DNA of 64,000 nucleotides from Ampullaceana balthica (GCA_944989445.1 CALYLW010000285.1:2010013-2074012), one strand, 5' to 3'. Shown: positions 1-11,600, numbered from the stretch's first letter. Notes: generated by a model from the letters alone, not told the origin. Program-made: numbers and translations.

Positions 1-3000
1 TAATTAAATAGCGTACAAAAGAAGAAACGATATTAAGGGCCCCGGCACTCAAAATTAGTGGATAATAAAGTTTTTTATTGCCATTGTACTCAAGATATAT
101 TCCTAAATATCGAGTATAATTGAATAGGGAATAAAATTATTAAAGTTCAGTAAAAAGACATTTGGGGACCCCAGCTCTCAGGGAATGGACATTAAGAGTT
201 CACTACCCTATATTACTATATAAATATAAGCTATAAAGTTTTTATATAATAAATTTGGTCAAAATCCATTTATTTTCTCATTATTTCACGCTTAAACTAC
301 TTTTAATTTAGCTAATATAGGGGGGAAATGACATTAAGGGGCCCCAGCCAATTCGGTGCAAGAGGTCAATTTAAAAAACCTGTTCATTTTAATTCAGTTT
401 TATTGTTAATATATTTCTCAAGATCTTTAAAAAAGTAAATAGGAAACATATCTTAAACATATACGAAAAAAAGAAATTTGGGGCCCCCGGCCCGGAAGAT
501 ATTGACATTAGAAGTTTAGTGCCCCTTAGTATATTAATATGGGCTGCCAAGTTTTTGTGTGCAAATTTTGGTGAAGATCTATTCATTTACCAAGTAGCTA
601 ATGCATAAACTAATTTTATATATCTCATATTAGCAAAAAAAACGACATTAAGGGCCCCAGAGCCCATTCAGGGCAAGATATAAAGTTCAAAACACCTGTT
701 CATTTCAATATGGATGATAATGGATACATTAACCATTATTTGTCAAGTTTTTTAATAATTGAATTGGGGAATACAATCTTAAACGTTTAAGTAAAAAGGT
801 ATTTTCGCCCCCAGCCCCGAAGGAGTGGCCATAAGGAGTCAAGTGCCCGTATAGTATTTTAATATGGGCTACCAAGTTTTTGTATACAAAGTTTTGTTAA
901 GATTTATTCATTTACTCAGTAGCTAACGTTTAAACTAATTTTTATATAGGTCGTATAAGCAAAACATGAAATTATGGGCCCCTGGCACCCCATTAGTGTT
1001 AAATTTTGAAAAACAAGTAGCCAGTTACCATCCCCGGAGCATACTGAGTTTATCAGCTATAAAGGACATGCAGACTCACACACACACACATAGTTTGATA
1101 TATATATATATATAGATATAGTAAAATAAAACGACATAAAGGGGGCCGGGCCTATTCGGTGCAAATGTCAATTTCAAAAACCTTTTCATTTTAATTCAGT
1201 TTCATCAGGGATATATTTATAAAGATCGTTAAAAAGTGAATGGCAAAAATATCTTAAACATATATGAAAAAAGATATTTGGGGCCCCGGCCCCAAAGAAA
1301 TGGACATAAAAAGTTCAGAAACCTTAAGTATTTTAATATGGGCTACCACGTTTTTTGTATACAAAGTTTGGTTAAGATCCAAACATTTACTCAGTAGCTA
1401 ACGCATAAACTATTTTTTTAATAAAGCTCGTATTATCAAAAAACGGCATTAAGGGCCCCAGGGCCCAATTATTGCAAAAATAAAGTGCGAAACATATGTT
1501 CATTTGAATAAATTTCAAAATACCTACATTTATTTATATTTCTCAATATTGTTTAAAATGGAATGGACGATAAAATATTAAACATTTACCAAAAAAGACA
1601 TTTTGGGCCCCCCAGCCCCATGGGAATGAAAATTAGGAGTTCAGTGCCCTATCGTAATAAAATATAGACCCTTGAGTTTTTATATACTAAAATGGGTCAA
1701 GATACTTTAATTTTCTCAGTATTTTACGCTAATACTTTTTTTATACAGCTAATATAAGTAAAAAACGGCATTTAGGGGCCCTGGGCCCTTTTGTTGAAAG
1801 ATGTTAATGTCAAAAACCTGTTCATTTTAAAACAGTTTCCTCAAAAATATATTCCTCAATATCGTGAAAAATTGAATGTAGAAAAATATCTTAAACATAT
1901 ACGAAGAAAATATATTAGGCGCCCGCGGCCCCGAAGGAATGGACATTTGAAGTTCTGTGCCCTATAGTATTTTAGTATGGGTTGCCAAGTTTTTGTATTC
2001 AATTTTTGGTTTAGATCCACTCATGTACTCAGTAGCTAACGCATAAACTAATTTTTATATATCTTATATTAGCAAAAAAGACATTAAGGGCCCCAGGACC
2101 CATTCAGTGCAAGATATAAAGTTAAAAACACATGTTCATTTCAATTTGTATAATAATGGATACATGTGTCATTATTTGTCAAGATTGTTAATAAACTGAA
2201 TGGTTAATAAAATCATAAACATTTAAGAAATGGGAATTTTTGATCCCCAGCCCCAAAGGAATGACTATTAGGAGATCAGTGCCCTATAGTATTTTAATAT
2301 TGGCTATAAAGTTGTTATATAAAAGTTTGGTTAAGATCCAACAATGTACACAGTAGCTAGCGCTTAAACTAATTTTTATATAGCTCATAGAAGCAACAAA
2401 TGACATTATGGGCCCCCGGTGCCCCATGAGTGTTAAATTTAGAAAAAAGGTGCCAGTTACATCCCCGGTAGGTACTTAACAGTCTCCGAAAATTTCAAGA
2501 CGTTTGGATAAATGGTTTAGTCATCTATAAAGGACATGCACACACACACACACACAGACATATTTTGATTTTTATATATAGAGATAGATATAAGAAAAAA
2601 AAGATATTTAGGACCCCTGGGCCCATTTGGTGATAGATGTAAATTTCAAAAACCTTTTCATTTAGTTAAGTTTCCTCATAGATATATTCCTAAAGATCGT
2701 GAAAAATTGATTTGGGGAAAATACATTAAACATATAAGAAGAAAAGACATTGGGGGCCCCCGGCCCCGAAGGAATGGACATTTGAAGTTATGTGCCCTAT
2801 AGTATTTTAATATGGGCTACCAAGTTTTTGTATTCAAATTTTGGTTTAGATCCACTCATTTACTCAGTAGCTAACGCATAAACTAATTTTTATATATCTT
2901 ATATAAGCAAAAAAAGACATTAAGGGCCCCGGGGCCCATTCAGTGCAAGATATAAAGTTCAAAACCCCTGTTCATTTCAATTTGTATAATAATGGATACA

Positions 3001-3425
3001 TGTGTCATTATTTGTCAAGATTGTTAATGACTGAATGGTGAATAAAATCTTAAACGTTTAAGAAATTTGAATTTTTTGGGCCCCCAGCCCCAAAGGAATG
3101 ACTATTTGCAGTTCAGTGACCCTATAGTATTTTAATATTGGCTATCAAGTTGTCATATACAAAGTTTGGTTAAGATCCAACAATTTACCCAGTAGCTAGC
3201 GCTTAAACTAATTTTTATATAGCTCATATAAGCAAAAAATGACATTATGGGCCCCCGGAGCCCCATGAGTGTTAAATTTAGAAAACAAAGTTGCCAGTTC
3301 CCATGCCAGGTAGGTACTTAACAGTCTCCAAAAATTTCATGACGATCGGATGAATAGTTTAGTCAGCAATAAAGGACATGCACACACACACACAGACATA
3401 CTTTGACTTTTATATAATACATATA
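1..3425 (-). repeat. Array of diverged ~310-bp GGGCCC-box monomers, Helitron-associated
   Basis: The stretch is built of diverged copies of a unit of about 310-320 bp. Each copy has GC-rich boxes around GGGCCC (for example near 340, 654, 975, 1452, 1775, 2090, 2410, 2930 and 3250) separated by AT-rich DNA, with a recurring block resembling ACTCAGTAGCTAACGC. Three times (about 1060-1122, 2515-2591, 3360-3420) the array passes into a CA-rich and TA-rich stretch that is the reverse complement of the 5' ends of the Helitrons at 21,409 and 22,769. The array is therefore read as minus-strand Helitron bodies joined end to end. No Helitron 3' terminus is visible between the blocks. No gene is seen here. 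Confidence 0.75.
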
Positions 3426-4739
3426 AAAAAGACATTTTTAAAGGGGTTTTTAATATTTAAAATCAGGTTAAAACCTTTGTGGGTGTACACTAAACAATTT
3501 CCCAAAATTTTATTGCGATCGGATAAATAAAATAATATATCCTTACCTAACATTACAAAGAAACGACAATAAATCCCCCGGACAGAACCAGTGCAAGCAG
3601 TAACGTTAAAAACACTTTGAAGATTTCAAACTTAATAAGGATAATTACATGTGTCAAGATTGTGTATAATCGAATGAGAATAAAGTTTTAAATGTTTAAC
3701 AAAAAGGGTTTGTGGCCCCTGGCCTGGAAGGCATGGATATCATGGGTTCAATGCCCCATAGTTTTTTTTTATTATAACCCTTCAAGTTATTATATACCAT
3801 TTTTTTTTAAATACAAAATACACAAACAAATTGTGTAATAGAATCATGAAATTTCACTCTCAAAGTTTTATGGCGATTGCATGAATGAAGTTGTAAATTT
3901 TAAAGGAATAATACACAGACATTCATTCATATAGATATATAGATAGATTAATTACAACATATTTTTGTGCTATTCGTGACGAACAAAAAGATGTAGCAAT
4001 TAAAATTTAAAAAATAAACTAAATTAAAATAAGATGTGTTATTTATTGAAATTAAAAATATTTCTGCAAATATTTTCTTTGATAAGTTTTATCAATAAAA
4101 TTTAAGACTATGAGATCATAAGATTATACGCGGCTCTAACATTTTCTTTTTTCATCATCTGTTTTCTAATTTTTCTCCTTTCTAAAGCGTATACTTTTTG
4201 TATTAGCTAATTAATAAGGCTTTAAATTATTGATTTGATGACACAATTTGTGTGTTTTGTATTTTGTTTAAAAGCTTTATGACAGCCCTATTTTACAAGC
4301 TATATCACACGTTTGGCAAAAAAAACATTATTTATTTACTCAGTAGTCAAATTATTTTTAAATGCAGTACTTATAAGGAAAAAAAACGTAACTTTGGCCC
4401 CGACCCCATTATAAGTCATACATTTTTATATATCCATTAAATCCTGACGGGCTTGTATTCAACAAATTTTAGAATGCAAAACGATCGGATAAATAAAATA
4501 AAATTTAAAAAGCCTTAAATGTATTTAAAAATTGAAAGTAGGGGCTCGACAGCCAATTATTGCAATATGTAATGCTCAAAATACCTGTATTTCAATCTGC
4601 ATCTTGTTGAATTTTTTCACCAACATTTGTAAAGATTAAGTATAATCTAATGGGAAAAAAGATCTTAAATTTTTAGGATTTTAGTTTTTTAGTCGCTAAT
4701 TAATGTCAGAAGGAAGTTAATGCGTTATATTATTAAACA

Positions 4740-5139
4740 ATATAATTTTCAATGTCACGTAGTGTCTGTCCGTGACGCTACTAAATTTAGAAAGCAGCGC
4801 ACCAAATTACTGCATCAATGCATCAAAAGGTGTGCAAATTAAAGATGCGCTGTAAGAAAATAGTATATGATGTCATTGTTTTAGCTCATAGAGGATTTGA
4901 TGATGGTTAATTATAAAATAAAAAAGCAAAGGGGCGCCGTAGTAGGCGCCGCGCCCTACAACCCCTATTATAAAATACTTTGTGTACATTTCAGAAAGTT
5001 TAATATTTTGTATTTATCAAACAAGGACAAGTTAGTTGGGCTTTTGAAAAAGGTGGGCGCCCTAGAAAAAGTACATTTTTTTCAAAATAAATAGATTTCA
5101 GCTGAAAACTTCCATGATTTTTGACGGGTGATACGCTAG
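4740..5139 (+). mobile_element. Helitron-like 3' region ending in CTAG (family 2)
   Basis: The plus strand ends in a short imperfect hairpin (…TGATTTTTGACGGG) followed by GTGATACGCTAG|T. This is the expected Helitron 3' layout: hairpin, a short spacer, CTAG, then a host T. The same end occurs at 15,182 (plus) and in reverse at 9,316 and 20,056. The block from 4,742 to 4,830 also contains the uninterrupted version of the sequence that a LINE has split at 9,525-9,979. The 5' terminus was not located, so the left boundary is only the limit of similarity to the other copies. Confidence 0.6.
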
Positions 5140-5140
5140 T

Positions 5141-5470
5141 TTTAATATGAGCTATCAAGTTTGTATATATCAAGTTTAGTTAGGATCCATCCAATTACCC
5201 TGGAACTAACGCTTAAACTAATTTGTATATAGTTAATAATTGCAAACAACAAAATTATGGGGTCGGGAACCCAGACCCCACATCCCCCCCAGCCTGACCG
5301 TTTATGTAAAAGAAATTGTTATTTACCTTCCCTGGAGTGTACTCGACAATCTCCCAAAGTTTCATGGAGATCGGATGAATGGTGTAGAAAGGTATAAAGA
5401 GCAAAAAGACTAACAGAGATACATACATATATTTCATACAACATATTTTTGTGTCAGTCAAAGGAGTAAA
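5141..5470 (-). mobile_element. Fragment of family-1 Helitron 5' end
   Basis: The block contains diverged counterparts of the sequences in the 1-3,425 arrays: an ACTAACGCTTAAACTAATTT block, a GGGGTCGGG box and a CTCCCAAAGTTTCATGGAGA block. It starts immediately after the CTAG|T of the preceding Helitron. The same fragment is present at about 15,183-15,510 in the duplicated segment. No intact coding sequence is visible. Confidence 0.5.
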
Positions 5471-5598
5471 AATAAACTAAACAAATATAGGTATGTCAAT
5501 TTTTAAAAATATATATTTTCTTTGACAAAGTTTGTCAATAATATTTTAAGGTAAGATTATGCATTTGTAAGCGGCATTAAACGTATATTTTTTCATAA

Positions 5599-5833
5599 TT
5601 TCTCTCTCTCTGTCTCTCTCTCTCTCTCTATTTCTCTCTAAATTGCCCTCAGTCTCACTTAGTCTTTTTTCCACTCACTATTGTTCTCTCTTTTTCTCTC
5701 TGTCTCTTCCTCTCTTTCCCTCCCCTTTCTCTCTATTTATATATTTCTAATTCTTCTTCTATGTCTCTAGTTTTCCTCTCTTTCTCTCTCTCCCTTTATC
5801 TCTCTCTCTCTCTCTCACTCTCTCTCTCTTTTC
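5599..5833. repeat. (TC)n microsatellite
   Basis: Mostly CT/TC dinucleotides with a few interruptions, a polypyrimidine stretch on the plus strand. The equivalent tract in the duplicated segment is at 15,643-15,935. Confidence 0.9.
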
Positions 5834-5837
5834 AAGT

Positions 5838-6725
5838 CTAATGTGTAGATGACAGGACGTTGAAGTCTCATGTGTTGATGACAGGACTTTAAAGTCTTAT
5901 GTGTAGATGACAGGACGTTAAAGTCTTATGTGTAGATGACAGGACGATGAAGTCTCATGTGTAGATGACAGGACGATGAAGTCTTATGTGTAGATGACAG
6001 GATGATGAAGTCGTATGTGTAGATTACAGGACGTTGAAGTCTTATGTGTAGATGACAGGACGTTGAAGTCTTATGCGTAGATGACAGGACGTTGAAGTCT
6101 TATGTGTAGATGACAGGACGTTAAAGTCTTATGTGTAGATGACAGGACGTTGAAGTCTTATGTGTAGATGACAGGACGTTGAAGTCTAATGTGTAGATGA
6201 CAGGACGGTGAAATCTCATGTGTAGATGACAGAACGTTGACATTTTATGTGTAGATGACAGGACGTTGAAGTCTCATGTGTAGATGACAGGACGTTGAAG
6301 TCTAATGTGTAAATGACAGGACATTGAAGTCTAATGTGTAGATGACAGGACGTTGAAGTCTAATGTGTAGATGACAGGACGTTGAAGTCTAATGTGTAGA
6401 TGACAGGACAATGACATTTCATGTGTAGATGACAGGACGTTGCAGTCTCATGTGTAGATGAAAGGACGTTGAAGTCTAATGTGTAGATGACAGGACGTGG
6501 AAGTCTAATGTGTAGATGACAGGACGTGGAAGTCTAATGTGTAGATGACAGGACAATGACATTTCATGTGTAGATGACAGGACGTTGCAGTCTTATGTGT
6601 AGATGAAAGGACGTTGAAGTCTAATGTGTAGATGACAGGACGTGGAAGTCTAATGTGTAGATGACAGGACGTGGAAGTCTAATGTGTAGATGACAGGACG
6701 TTGACATTTCATGTGTAGATGACAA
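5838..6725. repeat. 29-bp minisatellite, about 30 copies
   Basis: The repeated unit contains GTGTAGATGACAGGACGTTG followed by AAGTCTCAT or AAGTCTAAT, giving a 29-bp period. Variants with CAATGACATTTC recur within longer blocks (near 6,405, 6,550, 6,700), a hint of higher-order repeats. The homologous array in copy B (15,944-16,270) has only about 11 units, so the array has changed length since the duplication. Confidence 0.92.
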
Positions 6726-7095
6726 CGTAAAATTAAAACACTTCTGATGGTCCTAGAGATCTTAAAATTTTACCACAGATAGATCTTGGATGACAATGCA
6801 TTGTGTCAATATTTCAGATCTAGCGAATGTACCGTTATTAAATTATTGCATTTTTTATTTTATCTATATTCTATTATATACTTGCTTTCGTGTCTGTCCG
6901 CAATTTTTCAAATTTGTCAACGTAAAATTAAACCACTTTTGATGGTCCTAGAGAGCTCAAAATTTTACCACAGTTAGATATTAAATGACGATACATTTTT
7001 TCAAAATTTCATATCTATCGAATGTACCGTAATTAAATTAATGTATTTTTAGTTTATCTTTATATAATCATCTGTACCCGCCTGACGTTGTTTAA
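6725..7095. repeat. Two tandem copies of a ~194-bp interspersed repeat
   Basis: The block starting CGTAAAATTAAA at 6,725 recurs at 6,919 with CTTCTGATGGTCCTAGAGA-like and AATGTACCGT.ATTAAATTA segments. The latter segment, in reverse complement, is also part of the interspersed element at 12,572, 13,953 and 26,583. The two copies differ by scattered substitutions. No gene is seen. Confidence 0.6.
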
Positions 7096-7423
7096 TTTAA
7101 CATGACGAGTTCACCCCGTGACCTCATCGCTTTGTTATTAAAGGTTGGGCGGGCGCTGATGAGGTGTTTGGTAAAATAAATAGAGGTAAACAAATATTTT
7201 TTAAAAACCACGTTTTTATTAGTGGACTAAAAAGATTATAATGAATAAAGGTAAAAAAAATGATTTTTAAAAACCACGTTTTTACAAGTGGACTAAAAAT
7301 AAGAAAATAATTTAAAACTTATAAGTTCAAGTACTTCGATTTAATATCACTAAAACGTGGGGCGGGCGCTTATGAGGTTTAACATATGCGGTTCACTAAT
7401 TATCTCACTTATAGATCTCGGTT
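7096..7423. repeat. Short direct repeats in an otherwise unassigned spacer
   Basis: GGGCGGGCGCT.ATGAGGT occurs at 7,147-7,165 and 7,360-7,378, and a block with TTTTTAAAAACCACGTTTTT occurs twice near 7,198 and 7,264. A reverse-complement relative of the first motif lies at about 11,500-11,520, inside a LINE remnant. I see no gene or RNA here. Confidence 0.5.
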
Positions 7424-7760
7424 ATCCTACCCAGCTGTGATCCTACCCAGCTGTGATCCTAACCAGCTGTGATCCTACCCAGATGTGATCCAACCCAGCG
7501 GAGATCCAACCCATCTGTGATCCTACCCAGCATTGATCCTACCCATCTGTGATCCAACCTAGCGGAGATCCAACCCAGTTGTGATCCGACCCAGCTGTGA
7601 TCCTACCAAGCTGTGATCCTACCCAGCTGTTATCTAACCCAGTGGAGATCCAACCCAGCGGAGATCCAACACAGCTGTGATCCCAACAAGCGTTGATCCT
7701 AACCAGCTGTGATCCTACCCAGCTGTGATCCAACCCAGCGGTGATCCAACCCAGCATACC
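7424..7760. repeat. 16-bp minisatellite, about 21 copies
   Basis: The unit is GATCCTACCCAGCTGT with variants GATCCAACCCAGCGGA. The open frame through it on the minus strand is a by-product of the repeat and is not called a gene. It lies about 130 bp beyond the 3' end of the macin-like gene. Confidence 0.92.
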
Positions 7761-7863
7761 AATATTGGCATAAAACAAAATGGAATGAATGAATTAAAAA
7801 TCAATGATGTAAAAACGACTAACACGAAAAATTAAACACACCAAGTTATTTCATGATGAAATG

Positions 7864-7869
7864 TTTATT
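7864..7869 (-). promoter_or_regulatory. Poly(A) signal AATAAA of the macin-like gene
   Basis: On the minus strand AATAAA begins about 25 nt after the TAA stop codon (7,897-7,895). This position is suitable for ending the transcript and supports the reading of the upstream frame as a real terminal exon. Confidence 0.65.
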
Positions 7870-7894
7870 CATGTAATAAAATCATTGCAAATGA

Positions 7895-8761
7895 TTAGTA
7901 ATAAATATCTGGATCGAAGGACGTGTGTGGACCTAGCCATCCCCAACATTTACAGGCATAGCGAAGAGTATGACTTAGCTCGGGGATTAGCCATGTGCAG
8001 AAAGTGTCATTGATGAAACAATCTCCGTGTAGAAAGTTTTTGTTATCACATATCCATGGACATGAGTATGTGGTATTGTCTGGTTCTCGTAGGCTGAAAT
8101 TAAAGCAACATATTCTTGTTATTAAAAAAATAGTCACATAATAATTTTTTTTTCTTTTGACAAAGAATTTCTGTTTGTTTTGTTTTTCAATAATGAGGGC
8201 AAAAAAATCTTTAAAGCACATTATTTTTATTTTTTAAAAAATTTTTTAAAATATTTTTTTTAATCGTATTTTTTTTAAATTGAAGATTAGTGATTAAATA
8301 CCATTTTTGTGCTTATAAGTGAATTAATCCTTTTTTGATGTCAATAAATCTAAACGATTTAGATTATCGCTACACTCTAATCATACAAAATAAAACAGTT
8401 ATTAAATGAAGTACTTAACTGTATTCATTTGTATGTATGATAAGAATTATATAAATGACACGTTTAATTAAAATAACTCACATTTAAAGTAAACTATTCT
8501 TGACAACATACACAAATAAATTAATAATTTGATTTATCCGTAAAAGGAAGATTTCTTTAAATTGTGTAAATTATTTGACTGCCTAATACACATACTTATA
8601 CATAAGTGTATAAAATTAAAATTAAAATTCCACATTTACAGCCAGCACTCTTGATAAGTAGGTTCACAATATTGTATCCAATATGGATCTCCCCATGCAT
8701 TTAGTCCCACTACAGCGACGATGAGGAACACTAGAAGTATCTTGTACTTTATCACCATCAT
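7895..8761 (-). CDS. Secreted 8-cysteine peptide precursor, macin-like (two coding exons)
   Basis: Seen: the coding exon 8,761-8,640 starts with two ATGs. It encodes a hydrophobic leader (ILLVFLIVAVVGL) and the first two cysteines, then ends at a GTAAAT donor. The intron 8,639-8,094 is GT-AG, with acceptor CTTTAATTTCAG. The second exon 8,093-7,895 continues in phase (codon CT|C) to TAA. The precursor has 106 residues, with likely signal cleavage after about residue 22. Eight cysteines follow the leader with spacing C-x6-C-x12-C-x3-C-x9-C-x6-C-x14-C-x-C. Known: macin antimicrobial peptides of cnidarians, annelids and molluscs have a signal peptide and eight or ten cysteines with a C-x6-C start, a C-x3-C, and a final C-x-C. 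Inferred: macin family, with a longer sixth loop than usual. It may instead be an unrelated cysteine-rich secreted peptide. An additional 5' noncoding exon is possible, because TTTGTTTCAG lies just upstream (about 8,803-8,812). Confidence 0.65.
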
Positions 8762-9315
8762 CAACCTTAGCTTGATGTAACATGCAGACTGTGACCTCAA
8801 GACTGAAACAAAGAATTATAGCCACATACTACGATGACATCTTTGTTGTTCTAGGGGCGTAGCTCACTGACCAAATAAGATTGAAGGGTAATTTACTATG
8901 ACCATTATGGATCACTGGTATGAATGCATCTTGTATTCTTAAAGCATTATGTCAATATTTTATTAATCAAAGTGTTTATTGCATTATATATAAAATTAAA
9001 TACTTGATAAAACTTATCATTATTTTAATAGTATCCTGGCTGTCTATCATTATAACATTTCACATCTCTTTATCTCTTTTTTGGAAGTTTTGATAGAAAT
9101 TTTACTTGCAATTATCTTTATTAAAGTGTTATAAATCACATAAAGAAAATACTTGCACAAAATCGAAGAAAGATGTTGACTATAATTATCTCATTCAACG
9201 AAATTGTAATCCCCTAAGACGGATTTAATATCGAAACTCACAGGATTTGCGATTTTTTTCTATTGAATTTTTTAAATTATTATTGAAGCTTTATTCCCCA
9301 CAATTTTGCATTATA
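8762..9315. other. Upstream flank of macin-like gene, AT-rich, unassigned
   Basis: This would hold the promoter or a 5' noncoding exon of the minus-strand macin-like gene. On the minus strand TATAATTC lies near 8,813-8,820, but the same place also reads as a polypyrimidine tract ending in CAG. I cannot decide between the two. No other gene is visible. Confidence 0.35.
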
Positions 9316-9524
9316 CTAGTGTATTACCCGTCTAAAATAACGGAAGTTATCAAAAATAAATACATTTCAGCTAAAATCTATTTATTTTGAAAAATTACAT
9401 ATCAGAATAAAAAGTAATGTAATACAGAATTTTTATTTATTTCATTTATTTTTATGTTACTCAATTATTTTCATATTGCACAATTTTATGCGGAACGGTC
9501 GAAAAGAGTTATTTTTGGTGCAGT

Positions 9525-9535
9525 AATTTGGTGCG
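9525..9535 (+). repeat. Target-site duplication of the LINE, left copy
   Basis: AATTTGGTGCG is repeated exactly at 9,969-9,979 on the other side of the LINE fragment. The unsplit sequence is present at about 4,805-4,830 (reverse complement) and 14,845-14,870. Confidence 0.85.
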
Positions 9536-9968
9536 TAAACCTTACCAGAATCCTGTCCTTCATCAACAATTTTGTAAGAAGGATTGTCAGAATTCACTGG
9601 CCAGACAAAATCAGCAACCGGGAACTGTGGCAGCGGACAAAACAGAAGCCCATTGAGGAAGAAATTCTAAGGAAGCGGTGGAGGTGGATTAGTCATACAC
9701 TTAGAAAACCTGCTTCTAACACAACAAAGCAAGCCCTGAAATGGAACCCACAGGGTAAGCGGAAAAGAGGCCGTCCAAGAAACACTTGGCGCCGAGAATT
9801 GGAGGCAGACATCAAGATAATTGGCCATGAATGGAAGATCCTGGAGAAGCTGGCCCAGGATAGAGATGCCTGGAGGTCTCTCGTAGGTGGCCTATGCCAT
9901 TGGAGGAATTGTAGAAGCCGATGATGATCGGTGGATGCCCCTCATGGACGAGAAGGCTCAACAACAAC
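9536..9968 (+). pseudogene. 5'-truncated non-LTR retrotransposon, C-terminus of the polymerase protein
   Basis: An open frame to the stop at 9,922-9,924 encodes about 125 residues of the C-terminal tail typical of LINE endonuclease-reverse transcriptases. Recognisable stretches are [47 protein letters not shown] and [16 protein letters not shown]. The reverse transcriptase core is absent, so the copy is 5' truncated. A short 3' tail ends in CAA repeats. The insertion is flanked by an exact 11-bp duplication, the signature of target-primed reverse transcription. The tail type resembles RTE-like LINEs, but the clade is not certain from this piece. The frame is intact but not expected to make a working protein. 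Confidence 0.85.
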
Positions 9969-10060
9969 AATTTGGTGCGCTGCTTTCCAAAATTAGTAGC
10001 GTCACGGACAGACAAACGTAACATACATTGCAAATTATGTTGACTTTGTAACATCTTTAA

Positions 10061-10856
10061 AAATTGTAACATTCAAATAGCAGAGATTTATCGTGTTATA
10101 TAAATAAGGATAACGTATACATAAACTAAGAATTTATTTTTCATTAAAACATTTTTAATGGATATTTTTGTTTCGTACACACAATGCTTGTACACGAATA
10201 TTTCTTTTTTCGTATGATGTGTGGTGAATTGGAATACAAAAAATAAATTAGAATGTTTTTTGTTTTTTATTATCGAATTTTTATTACAATATTATTAGGA
10301 GCACCTGGTGGAAATGACTCATTAAGGTTAAAGCTACACATCGACCAGGTGAAAAGTGAACTTTGCTCTATACAGAGCTAATTTTAAAGAATATCAACTA
10401 TTTGCAAAGTTGTGGAAAATTTATTTAATCTATTTAATAGTCTCGTGATGAATAGTGATTTAAAATGTCAGAAAATATATGTGTGAAAAAAATTATTTAC
10501 TAGTTACACAATGTTATCCGAGAAATAATATTTAAATTGTATAATTATATTCAAGAAATAAATTATACATTGTATGATTATAAATGATGAGGTAGTCACT
10601 TGTAACATTCGAATAGCAAGGTTCTATGTGAACTTTTGGTTTAACCGAGATATTCTTGTTTAAAAATTTGATGTTAATTAGTAGTAGTAGTAGGCCTGTA
10701 TAGAGTTAGAAACTTGTTACTACAAAATTGTCTCAAGATACAGCTTTCATGTTTTTTACCATTTATATTAATACATGGATTATAACCCTGTGACTATAAC
10801 TCATTTTCGCCACAAGTTCGACTTAGAACCTTTTTATTCTAAGGGGCGATAGTTGT
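10061..10856. other. AT-rich spacer, no gene seen
   Basis: No convincing frame, RNA or repeat boundary is seen. A CACCTGGTGGAAA / GACCAGGTG pair near 10,299-10,350 is a weak inverted motif of unknown meaning. Confidence 0.4.
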
Positions 10857-11600
10857 ATGATTATATCTTTTCTTATCTTATATGTGTTAGATACTCCTTC
10901 TGTACAGTCGATTATTGCTTCCTACGCTTATCTATGGTTTGTGTCTAGCCCTGCATTCTTATTAGATTTTAAAATGTTGATGAAGTGTTGGTTTTCCTGG
11001 TTTCTTCAGGCAAACCATACCACGCCCGAATTCCGTAAGAACGAGAATTTGTATCTGTTTGTTCTTGCATACGGAATAAGAAGGGTGTTTTTATCCTCAT
11101 GTCTATCTGAGGGTTGTATTAAGTTAACTTTGTGTTGTATTTCTAAATTAGAATTAATGGCTTTATTTATAATTACTACTTTACTCTTGGTTCTTCTATC
11201 CTCTAGTGTTTCAAGGCTTAATGATGTAACTAAAGTTGTTATTCTTGTCAATTTTGGATATTCTCCAATAATGAATCTGGTATCTCTTTTTTTAATTTGT
11301 TATAGTTTGTCAATGTTTTCTCTGGTGGATGGGTCCCACACGGAAGACGCATATTCTAGTACAGGTCTCACCAAAGTGAGGTAGCATTTTAGTTGTAGCA
11401 TGGATCGGGTGCTTGGTTTAGAAATTAAAGATTTATAATTAAGAAGGCAGAAAAGGTATCTATAAGTGAGAGAATGAGTGAACTGCATATGTAAAACCTC
11501 ATAAGCGCCAGCCCAACGTTTTTAGTAAAATAAATTGGTGAAATTTGTCAAATGCTTTTGAGAAGTCTACTAATATTGTATCTGATTATTATTGTCTAAG
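10857..11600 (-). pseudogene. Decayed non-LTR retrotransposon (jockey/CR1-like reverse transcriptase)
   Basis: On the minus strand, near 11,582-11,535, a short stretch reads ILVDFSKAFDKFHQ. This is reverse transcriptase motif A with the catalytic aspartate. Further on, 11,488-11,300 encodes YLTLVRPVLEYASSVWDPST, and 11,251-11,006 encodes LETLEDRRTKSKVVIINKAI and KFSFLRNSGVVW, the usual order of the C-terminal part of jockey/CR1-type LINEs. The frames are not continuous. A short block near 11,494-11,528 resembles the repeat at 7,360 and may be an insertion. The opposite-strand frame over the same region is a shadow. Confidence 0.75.

Larger units (their letters stand above)
3437..6275. repeat. 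Segmental duplication, copy A
   Basis: This segment recurs at about 13,065-16,275 in the same orientation. The shared order is a block beginning near ATTTAAAATCAGGTTAAAAC, a Helitron 3' end with CTAG, a receding family-1 Helitron 5' end, a TC microsatellite and a 29-bp minisatellite. Copy A has about 58 bp near 3,680-3,735 that copy B lacks. Copy A lacks the insertion found in copy B at 13,953-14,420, so position about 4,385 is the empty site. Similarity looks high by eye, but I did not compute it. Confidence 0.85.
9316..10060 (-). mobile_element. Helitron-like 3' fragment (family 2), carrying a LINE insertion
   Basis: Read on the minus strand, the fragment ends in a weak hairpin and CTAG at 9,319-9,316 with a T next to it, as at 5,139, 15,182 and 20,056. 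Without the LINE at 9,536-9,968, its sequence matches the reverse complement of 4,742-5,139, including the TGCAGTAATTTGGTGCGC region and the following GTAGCGTCACGGACAGAC. The far boundary is uncertain. Confidence 0.6.

Noticed and set aside
10857..11384. 175-codon hydrophobic frame on the plus strand
   Set aside because: It is the reverse complement of a LINE reverse transcriptase remnant that has recognisable motifs on the minus strand.
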